Shown piece after piece: positions 1 through 5,892 of a DNA stretch of 5,892 nucleotides. The notes below the pieces were generated by a model that ran no database searches, was not told the DNA's origin, and saw only the letters and a list, made by a program, of their open reading frames with translations. A program made the position numbers and the translations under genes. The number at the start of each line of letters is the position of its first letter. Position 1 is the stretch's first letter. The DNA comes from Acidobacteriaceae bacterium (lineage in GTDB: Bacteria > Acidobacteriota > Terriglobia > Terriglobales > Acidobacteriaceae): positions 1 to 5,892 of the forward strand of contig JAOAPJ010000296.1 in NCBI GenBank assembly GCA_025462805.1, written 5' to 3'.

Positions 1-540
1 GCCTTCACCGGCGAGATCTCCGCCTCCATGCTGGTCGCCGCAGGCGCAACGCATGTGCTCATCGGCCACTCCGAGCGGCGGCAATACTTCGGTGAGACCG
101 ACGAGCTCGTCAACAAGAAGTTGCACACCGCGCTCCGCTACAAGCTCACCCCCATCGTCTGCGTCGGCGAACACCTCGAGCAGCGAGAGAATGGCGAGAC
201 TGAGTCCGTCCTGCGCCGCCAGACCAGCCGCGCACTGAACAACCTCGACGCTGCGCAGGCCGCTCCCGTCGTCATCGCCTACGAGCCGGTCTGGGCCATT
301 GGCACCGGCAAGACAGCGACTCCGGAGATCGCCGCCGAGGCCCACGCCATCATCCGCCACGAGGTGGCGCAGCTTCTCGGCAAGCCCGCCAGCGAAGCCA
401 TGCGCATCCTCTACGGTGGCTCAGTGAAGCCGGATAATGCAGGCGTGCTCTGTGGGCAGCCAGACATCGACGGCGCCCTCGTCGGCGGCGCCTCGCTCGA
501 TCCCGCCTCCTTCGCGAAGATCGTCGCCGCCGCGTCCTAG
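1..540 (+). CDS. tpiA: Triosephosphate isomerase, 3' part (5' end outside window)
   Basis: Interconverts dihydroxyacetone phosphate and glyceraldehyde 3-phosphate in glycolysis and gluconeogenesis; cytosolic TIM barrel. The frame is open from base 1 and gives 179 residues; the family usually has about 250, so roughly 70 N-terminal residues lie upstream. The visible part starts inside the conserved AFTGEIS segment. The electrophilic histidine sits in IGHSERR (visible residue 23) and the catalytic glutamate in AYEPVWAIGTG (visible residue 95), which runs into flexible loop 6 (GTGKTATPE). The phosphate-binding YGGSVKPDN and the late GGASLDP motif are both present. All catalytic residues in view are intact and there is no frameshift. 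The ATG at 28 is internal (a Met in the barrel), not the start. The next gene begins 37 bp downstream on the same strand with its own ribosome binding site, so co-transcription is possible. Identification is firm. Confidence 0.98.
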   Translation, partial: AFTGEISASMLVAAGATHVLIGHSERRQYFGETDELVNKKLHTALRYKLTPIVCVGEHLEQRENGETESVLRRQTSRALNNLDAAQAAPVVIAYEPVWAIGTGKTATPEIAAEAHAIIRHEVAQLLGKPASEAMRILYGGSVKPDNAGVLCGQPDIDGALVGGASLDPASFAKIVAAAS

Positions 541-562
541 TCAGCCGCTAAAATTAGCTCTC

Positions 563-570
563 GAGAGGTG
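563..570 (+). promoter_or_regulatory. Shine-Dalgarno site that supports a GTG start at 578
   Basis: GAGAGGTG lies 7 bases before the GTG at 578, a good match to the anti-Shine-Dalgarno sequence at normal spacing. No in-frame ATG occurs nearby, so this site decides the start. Its first five bases are the second half of a 10-bp palindrome (CTCTCGAGAG, 558-567), which might fold weakly over the site; that is only a possibility. Confidence 0.7.
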
Positions 571-577
571 AGCCGGC

Positions 578-1003
578 GTGGATGTAGGCCAGCTACGTGC
601 GTATCTGCGCGGCTACCGCCTCGGCGTGCTGGGAAGCCTCTCCACCCGGGGCGAGCCCCAGGCCGCGCTCGTCGGCTACGCCGTCAGTGACGAGCTCGAA
701 ATCCTCTTCGACACCGTACGCACCAGCCGCAAATACCGGAATATGATGGCAAACCCGCAGGTCTCCTTCACCTTCGGCAGCACCGCTCCGGCGCAGCCGG
801 ACGAGCGCACCGCGCAATATCAGGGCATGGCGGAAGAACTCGCCGGGCCAAACCTCGACCGGCTGCTGCCGATCTATCTCGCCACTTGGCCGGAATGCGC
901 GATCCATCAGCAGTGGCCGGATATCTGCTGGTTCGTCGTGCGCCCGCGCTGGATCCGCTACACGGCTTACGACCCGCCGCTCACCCAGGAGTGGACCTTC
1001 TAG
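578..1003 (+). CDS. Pyridoxamine 5'-phosphate oxidase-family (FMN-binding split barrel) protein
   Basis: A 141-residue single-domain protein of the PNPOx-like split-barrel family, whose members bind FMN, F420 or haem and usually act as small cytosolic flavin oxidoreductases. Residues 11-36 resemble the first barrel strands (LGVLGSLSTRGEPQAALVGYAV). Residues 44-66 carry the typical FDTVRTSRKYRNMMANPQ segment, in which the Arg/Lys cluster contacts the flavin phosphate in relatives, followed by a strand (VSFTFG). The WFVVRPRWIRYTAYDP ending (118-133) is also characteristic. Length is normal for the stand-alone class. The start is GTG, chosen for the Shine-Dalgarno site 7 bases upstream. It lies 37 bp after tpiA on the same strand and ends 6 bp from the convergent DUF5076 gene, with no terminator hairpin between. 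Substrate and cofactor cannot be told from sequence; it need not be a true vitamin B6 enzyme. Confidence 0.88.
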   Translation: MDVGQLRAYLRGYRLGVLGSLSTRGEPQAALVGYAVSDELEILFDTVRTSRKYRNMMANPQVSFTFGSTAPAQPDERTAQYQGMAEELAGPNLDRLLPIYLATWPECAIHQQWPDICWFVVRPRWIRYTAYDPPLTQEWTF

Positions 1004-1009
1004 GCCGCT

Positions 1010-1354
1010 TTACTGCACCGGACCGTCTTCCTCCTGCTCCTCTTCCTCCTGGTCCAGCTCCGACTCCATCGTCGCCCGCACCCGCGCCATGGTCTGCTCC
1101 GGATTCAGCTTCTTCTGCTCTGCATAGAAGCGCGCCACGTGCCGCACCAGGTCGGCCAGCACCACGCCCCACGCCGTCGGGTCGTCCCATCCGCCCATCT
1201 GCAGGCTCACGTGCAAATCGCCCTGCGCTACCCAGGCGCGCACCAGTTCAAAGGCCTTGGGATCGCTCTCCGCGCCGGGTGGAATACGCAACGCATTCCG
1301 TGCCGGATTCGCCTTCTCGGAACTGCTCTTCTCAGAATTGCTTGTCTCTGTCAT
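1010..1354 (-). CDS. DUF5076 domain-containing protein
   Basis: A 114-residue protein matching the DUF5076 family by eye. After a polar, Ser/Glu-rich N-terminus (about residues 1-14) comes the family-like core ARNALRIPPGAESDPKAFELVRAWVAQGDLHVSL...DDPTAWGVVLADLVRHVARFYAEQ. It ends in a strongly acidic tail (ELDQEEEEQEED). There is no signal peptide or membrane segment, so it is probably cytosolic. The family has no established function that I know of. It is the second gene of a minus-strand pair with the Rieske ferredoxin: the Rieske stop is 5 bp before this ATG. I chose ATG at 1354-1352 because GAGGTG (1368-1363) lies 8 bases before it. The alternative GTG at 1363-1361 overlaps the Rieske stop as GTGA, but its Shine-Dalgarno would be only one base away; it would add three residues. 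Family call good, role unknown. Confidence 0.85.
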   Translation of the reverse strand: MTETSNSEKSSSEKANPARNALRIPPGAESDPKAFELVRAWVAQGDLHVSLQMGGWDDPTAWGVVLADLVRHVARFYAEQKKLNPEQTMARVRATMESELDQEEEEQEEDGPVQ

Positions 1355-1359
1355 CGCCT

Positions 1360-1668
1360 TCACACCTCACACAACACGTCGTTGCCGTCCACGCGCACCG
1401 GATACACCGTTGTCCCACTCTGCGGATTGATCAGCTCCGCCCCCGTCTTCGGATCAAAGCTCCATCCATGCCACGGACAGACGACGCGGCCGTCCTCCAC
1501 CGCACCTTCCGACAGCGGAGCCCCGCGGTGAGGACATTCGTTGTTCAGCGCAGCCAATTCGCCATTCACCCGCGCCAGACATACCGGCATCCCCTTTGCC
1601 AAAAACTCCCGCAGCCGTCCCTCCGCAGGCATCTCCGAGACTGCCCCGATCCTGACCCATTCCGGCAT
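1360..1668 (-). CDS. Rieske [2Fe-2S] ferredoxin-like protein
   Basis: A 102-residue single-domain Rieske protein that should carry one [2Fe-2S] cluster bound by two Cys and two His. The ligands are clear: CPHRGAPLSEG (C45, H47) and CPWHGWSFD (C64, H67). The rest fits soluble Rieske ferredoxins, the electron donors of ring-hydroxylating oxygenases and nitrite-reductase small-subunit relatives: EWVRIGAVSEMP at the start, VNGELAALNNECPH before the first ligand pair, and a final VYPVRVDGNDVLCEV strand. There is no membrane anchor or Tat signal, arguing against a cytochrome bc-type Rieske subunit. I chose ATG at 1668-1666 because the length fits the family and codon use changes there. The frame stays open upstream, with TTG at 1731 and GTG at 1713 or 1707 as alternatives; the ATG's own Shine-Dalgarno (AGGA, 3 bases away) is poor. 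No oxygenase or reductase partner is in view. It is followed closely by the DUF5076 gene. Confidence 0.9.
   Translation of the reverse strand: MPEWVRIGAVSEMPAEGRLREFLAKGMPVCLARVNGELAALNNECPHRGAPLSEGAVEDGRVVCPWHGWSFDPKTGAELINPQSGTTVYPVRVDGNDVLCEV
1363..1368 (-). promoter_or_regulatory. Shine-Dalgarno for the DUF5076 gene inside the end of the Rieske gene
   Basis: On the minus strand GAGGTG forms the last two sense codons (Glu-Val) of the Rieske gene and sits 8 bases before ATG 1354-1352. Its placement inside the upstream gene suggests translational coupling, and it favours the ATG over the GTG that overlaps it. Confidence 0.65.
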
Positions 1669-1806
1669 CCGTCCTATCGCTCCACTCAAAGTTCCTGCAG
1701 CAGACACGCGCACTCGCGCGCCGTCTCCCAATCCTTCAAAATACTCCGTGCAGTGTATCTCCCACCCGGTGGAAGGTGCCGCGCCGAGACTGCTACTGTA
1801 ATAGAG

Positions 1807-1995
1807 ATGGCGCAGAATCCATCACTCCCGAACCAACCTGAGCGCACAGCTCAAGGCTTCACGCCGCCCGCTCTCTGGTGCTCCAACTGCGCCCGGCCGG
1901 TGGACGACCCGCTCACCTGCGGCGACTGCTCCTCTGTCATCTGCCGCCTCTGCGGCACGCCGCTCGAATCAGCAGACGAGCTCGCCTTCGGCTAG
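1807..1995 (+). CDS. Small zinc-ribbon-like protein, three CxxC pairs
   Basis: A 62-residue protein with three CxxC knuckles: C25/C28 (CSNC), C38/C41 (CGDC) and C46/C49 (CRLC). The spacing suggests a zinc ribbon built from two pairs, with the third pair extra or binding a second metal. The first 20 residues are polar and Pro/Gln-rich and probably unstructured; the last 13 are acidic. No membrane segment or enzyme motif is visible. I do not recognise a named family. The ATG at 1807 is the first plausible start close to the Cys-rich part; its Shine-Dalgarno (TAGAG directly before it) is poor, and the frame is open further upstream without a better start. The TAG stop is shared with the Shine-Dalgarno TAGGA of the next gene, 7 bp away, so the two are almost certainly co-translated. 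A chance ORF is unlikely given the Cys pattern and tight spacing. Confidence 0.7.
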   Translation: MAQNPSLPNQPERTAQGFTPPALWCSNCARPVDDPLTCGDCSSVICRLCGTPLESADELAFG

Positions 1996-2002
1996 GACCA
2001 GC

Positions 2003-2971
2003 ATGCCCGCTCCCGCACCGCCCTCCGCACGAGCGAAGGCCAACGTGTCTCGCCTGCACGACCCATTGCGGCCGCGCAACCCGCTGGTGCAGCGCCGCTG
2101 GCTCCTCGGCGGCGTCGCATTCATCGTGGTAGGTGCGTTCGCCGCCCTCTACTTCGCCCTCGCGCTACTCTTCTGGCAAGGGCAATGGCAGCTCATCTTT
2201 CATCCCGCTCGCCTCGTCGCAGCCACACCCGCCAACGCCGGCGTGCCCTTTGAAGAGGTGCGCTTCGATACCACGGAAACCGGTCAGACATTGCTGGATG
2301 GCTGGTGGGTGCCGGCCGCGCCTTCAGCCTCCAACGCGTCGCCGCCCGGAACGGCGCAGCCCGGAAAAATACATTCCGGAGCTGCCAAACCCGCGGAGAG
2401 CGCGACGATCCTCTACCTGCACGACGCGCGCGGCTCCCTCTCGGACGCGATGCCCGACATCCTCGCCCTGCATGCTCTCGGGGTGAACGTCTTCGCCTTC
2501 GATCCCCGGGGCTACGGCAAGAGCCAGTGGGCCAGGCCCTCCGAAGCTCGCTGGAGCGATGATGCCGAAGCGGCCCTCGCCTATCTCGCAAGTCTCCGCC
2601 ATGTACCGCTGCAGAATGTGATTCTGGTTGGGCGCGGCCTTGGGGGAACCATCGCGGCCAATCTCACCAGCCGTCATCCGGAGCTGCGCAGCCTGGTCAT
2701 GATCGATCCCCAGCCACCCGCTCTGGGGCTGCTCCAGACGCCACGCTGGACCCACATCCTGCCCATCCGGCTGCTCGCCCACGACCGCTTTGATCCCGCA
2801 CACGCCTTGCACTCGGAAGCCCTCGACAAGCTCTTCCTGCTGGCGCCCGCCAGCCCGGCGCCAACCTACGTAGAGAACGCGGCAGCGCCCGTCACCGTCG
2901 TCGAAAACACCACCCTCGCCGACCCAAGGGCCCGGGCAGCACTCACGCAACTCCTCATCGATCGGCGCTAA
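2003..2971 (+). CDS. Membrane-anchored alpha/beta-hydrolase-like protein with degenerate active site
   Basis: A 322-residue protein. A basic N-terminus (RPRNPLVQRR, 23-32) precedes one hydrophobic helix at about 34-58, so by the positive-inside rule the domain should face the periplasm. The soluble part resembles the BEM46/ABHD13-like branch of alpha/beta hydrolases: LIFHPAR (64-70), LDGWWVPA (98-105), strand and oxyanion region ATILYLHDARGS (134-145), VFAFDPRGYGKSQ (163-175), nucleophile elbow at 208-215 and the LLAHDRFDP segment (257-265). A Pro/Ala/Ser-rich linker lies at 106-132. The elbow reads VGRGLGG: position 212, normally Ser, is Gly (codon GGC, 2636-2638). The C-terminal part lacks the usual acid-loop and GxxH segments, so the triad appears missing. 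It may be a pseudoenzyme or scaffold. Start ATG 2003 is preceded by TAGGA at 5 bases, overlapping the stop of the zinc-ribbon gene. It ends 2 bp from the convergent E1 gene. Fold assignment is good; activity is doubtful. Confidence 0.85.
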   Translation: MPAPAPPSARAKANVSRLHDPLRPRNPLVQRRWLLGGVAFIVVGAFAALYFALALLFWQGQWQLIFHPARLVAATPANAGVPFEEVRFDTTETGQTLLDGWWVPAAPSASNASPPGTAQPGKIHSGAAKPAESATILYLHDARGSLSDAMPDILALHALGVNVFAFDPRGYGKSQWARPSEARWSDDAEAALAYLASLRHVPLQNVILVGRGLGGTIAANLTSRHPELRSLVMIDPQPPALGLLQTPRWTHILPIRLLAHDRFDPAHALHSEALDKLFLLAPASPAPTYVENAAAPVTVVENTTLADPRARAALTQLLIDRR

Positions 2972-2973
2972 GC

Positions 2974-5154
<2,181 letters not shown>

Positions 5155-5159
5155 ACACA

Positions 5160-5164
5160 CTCCT
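5160..5164 (-). promoter_or_regulatory. Shine-Dalgarno for the E1 gene
   Basis: AGGAG on the minus strand lies 5 bases before ATG 5154-5152. The upstream GTG (5160-5158) shares the last G of this site and so cannot use it, which decides for the ATG and a protein two residues shorter than the longest open frame. Confidence 0.75.
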
Positions 5165-5195
5165 GACTGCGTCTACTCGGTCAAAACGACTGGCG

Positions 5196-5211
5196 ATTGT
5201 ATCCTGTCAAT
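5196..5211 (-). promoter_or_regulatory. Weak promoter or operator candidate for the E1 gene
   Basis: Read on the minus strand this is ATTGACAGGATACAAT. It contains TACAAT (5201-5196), one mismatch from the -10 consensus, about 41 bases before the E1 ATG. The -35 position 17 bases upstream reads AGCACA, a poor match. TTGACA (5210-5205) is a perfect -35 hexamer but is only 3 bases from TACAAT, and nothing like a -10 lies 16-18 bases after it. The outer ATTG and CAAT are inverted repeats 8 bases apart, so a regulator site is an alternative reading. Confidence 0.3.
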
Positions 5212-5300
5212 GCGTCCTTGTGCTCGCCTTGAAGATGCACCAGAGCGACCATTCGTCGCGCCCAAACGCGAATGCCCGTTGGCACCGGAAACTCTATGGT

Positions 5301-5330
5301 TTGACTCACTTTTTCCGCCCGTGCTCTAAT
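5301..5330 (+). promoter_or_regulatory. Sigma-70-type promoter for hppA
   Basis: TTGACT (5301-5306, one mismatch to TTGACA) and TCTAAT (5325-5330, one mismatch to TATAAT) are 18 bases apart on the plus strand. The spacer contains a run of five Ts. Transcription would start near 5337, giving an untranslated leader of about 85 bases before the hppA ATG. It is the best promoter match I can see in the window, and it is in the right place and orientation. Confidence 0.65.
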
Positions 5331-5422
5331 CAGCCTTCCTTGAACCTGCGACTCCCCCGGCAGCGCCCTGCGGCGGCGAACGGCGAGCGCAACCAACCCA
5401 ATCGTCTTTCGGAGAAACGTAA

Positions 5423-5892
5423 ATGCTGAATGTCGGCCTGTGGGCCCTGGGGCTCCAGATTGCTTCCCCCAGCACCCCCGCCAGCACTCCCGCCAGCGGC
5501 AGTGTTTTTTTATGGGGTGCCCTCGCTATCGGCGTCCTTGGCCTCTTGGTTGCACTCCTCTTCTCCCGGTCTGTGCTCTCGGCCGACGCCGGCACCACCG
5601 AAATGCAGGCCATCTCCAACGCCATCCGCGAGGGAGCTGAGGCCTTCATGTCGAGACAGTACGGCACTATTGCCATTATCGCTGCCGTGCTCGCGATCGT
5701 CCTCTTTATTGGATACCGCCTCTCGCCCTTCACCGCTCCGTTCGCCAATAAGGTCGTGATCAGTTTCCTGATCGGCGCCATCTGCTCCGGCCTCTCCGGC
5801 TTCACCGGCATGTTCGTCTCCATCCGTGCCAACATCCGCACCGCCAGCGCCGCCCGCACCAGCCTTGGCCGTGCCCTGCAGACAGCGCTGCG
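5423..5892 (+). CDS. hppA: Membrane-bound ion-translocating pyrophosphatase, 5' part (3' end outside window)
   Basis: Integral membrane pyrophosphatase that couples hydrolysis of cytoplasmic PPi to H+ or Na+ pumping. The frame runs open to the window end, giving 156 residues; the family has about 650-800, so most of the enzyme, including the PPi-binding Asp motifs, lies outside. Diagnostic N-terminal features are a first membrane helix (about 28-47), the AISNAIREGAEAFMSRQYGTI motif (63-83) leading into a second helix (about 83-100), and the third-helix motif GAICSGLSGFTGMFVSIRANIRTASAAR (118-145). ATG 5423 has GGAG (5411-5414) 8 bases upstream. The first 27 residues include a short helix-like stretch and a Ser/Thr/Pro/Ala-rich stretch made by a 12-bp repeat. 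The residue that sets K+ dependence and those for ion choice are not in view, so H+ versus Na+ cannot be decided. It has its own upstream promoter and is divergent from the E1 gene. Confidence 0.93.
   Translation, partial: MLNVGLWALGLQIASPSTPASTPASGSVFLWGALAIGVLGLLVALLFSRSVLSADAGTTEMQAISNAIREGAEAFMSRQYGTIAIIAAVLAIVLFIGYRLSPFTAPFANKVVISFLIGAICSGLSGFTGMFVSIRANIRTASAARTSLGRALQTAL
5471..5494 (+). repeat. Two tandem 12-bp repeats encoding Ser-Thr-Pro-Ala twice
   Basis: Copies at 5471-5482 and 5483-5494 differ by one base (ACC versus ACT) and encode STPASTPA at residues 17-24 of HppA. A third partial copy (AGC) follows. The repeat keeps the frame, so gain or loss of a unit would only change the length of the N-terminal tail ahead of the first main membrane helix. 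Confidence 0.8.
5483..5511 (+). terminator. Bulged hairpin followed by seven Ts inside hppA (terminator-like, uncertain)
   Basis: CACT (5485-5488) pairs with AGTG (5501-5504) and GCC (5492-5494) with GGC (5498-5500), leaving loop AGC and a CCC bulge (5489-5491). A run of seven Ts (5505-5511) follows at once. This has the shape of an intrinsic terminator but lies in codons 21-30 of hppA, and the bulge weakens it. It may act as an attenuator, or the T-run may simply encode Val-Phe-Leu by chance. Confidence 0.22.

Larger units (their letters stand above)
5155..5422. other. Divergent intergenic region between the E1 gene and hppA
   Basis: These 268 bp separate two outward-facing genes and are less GC-rich in places than the flanking genes. 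They hold one strong candidate promoter towards hppA (5301-5330), a weaker promoter/operator candidate towards the E1 gene (5196-5211), and the two ribosome binding sites. I see no small ORF with a Shine-Dalgarno, no strong hairpin with a T-run and no tRNA. Short frames crossing it are not convincing genes. Confidence 0.8.

Noticed and set aside
547..567. Inverted repeats GCTAA-AA-TTAGC and CTCTCGAGAG between tpiA and the split-barrel gene
   Set aside because: The stems are very short, the loops too tight for a stable hairpin, and no T-run follows, so I do not call a terminator.
1762..1772. CCACC-C-GGTGG inverted repeat in the gap between the Rieske and zinc-ribbon genes
   Set aside because: Five-base arms with one base between them are expected by chance in GC-rich DNA, and no promoter hexamers are clearly associated.
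886..1995. 369-codon plus-strand open frame across the DUF5076 and Rieske genes
   Set aside because: Its first two thirds lie antisense to two well-supported genes and read as Arg/Pro/Ser-rich sequence with no domain. Only the last 62 codons, from ATG 1807, look like a real protein.
2324..2950. 208-codon minus-strand open frame opposite the hydrolase-like gene
   Set aside because: It is a GC-driven antisense shadow with no recognisable motif and no independent ribosome binding context.
5326..5859. 177-codon minus-strand open frame opposite hppA
   Set aside because: The opposite strand clearly encodes the pyrophosphatase N-terminus with conserved motifs; the antisense product has no domain.

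Overview
The window looks like ordinary chromosomal DNA from a GC-rich bacterium. Gene order and protein style suggest an acidobacterium, probably Acidobacteriaceae: a fused 2-oxoacid dehydrogenase E1 divergent from a membrane pyrophosphatase, with small DUF5076 and Rieske proteins nearby. The phylum is inferred from general familiarity, not from a marker gene. I see no tRNA, rRNA, IS element, CRISPR array or phage gene.

Layout. Positions 1-540 hold the 3' part of triosephosphate isomerase (tpiA, +). A GTG-started FMN-binding split-barrel protein follows at 578-1003 (+). It converges, with 6 bp between stops, on a two-gene minus-strand unit: a single-domain Rieske ferredoxin (1668-1360), then a DUF5076 protein (1354-1010). 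A 138-bp divergent gap separates the Rieske gene from a plus-strand pair. That pair is a 62-residue zinc-ribbon-like protein (1807-1995) and a membrane-anchored alpha/beta-hydrolase-like protein (2003-2971). The hydrolase-like gene converges, with 2 bp between stops, on a long minus-strand gene for a fused E1 alpha-beta 2-oxoacid dehydrogenase (5154-2974). A 268-bp divergent promoter region (5155-5422) follows, then the 5' part of a membrane-bound proton/sodium-pumping pyrophosphatase (hppA, 5423 to the window end, +).

How the genes fit together. Most are housekeeping carbon and energy metabolism: glycolysis (TPI), oxidative decarboxylation of 2-oxoacids (E1, TPP-dependent, probably branched-chain type) and ion pumping from pyrophosphate (HppA). 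The Rieske ferredoxin is a likely electron carrier with no visible partner. The DUF5076 and zinc-ribbon proteins have no known function. No convincing new system is present. The most notable observations are the hydrolase-like protein, which keeps the fold motifs but has Gly at the nucleophile position and no clear C-terminal Asp/His, and a hairpin followed by seven Ts inside the first codons of hppA.
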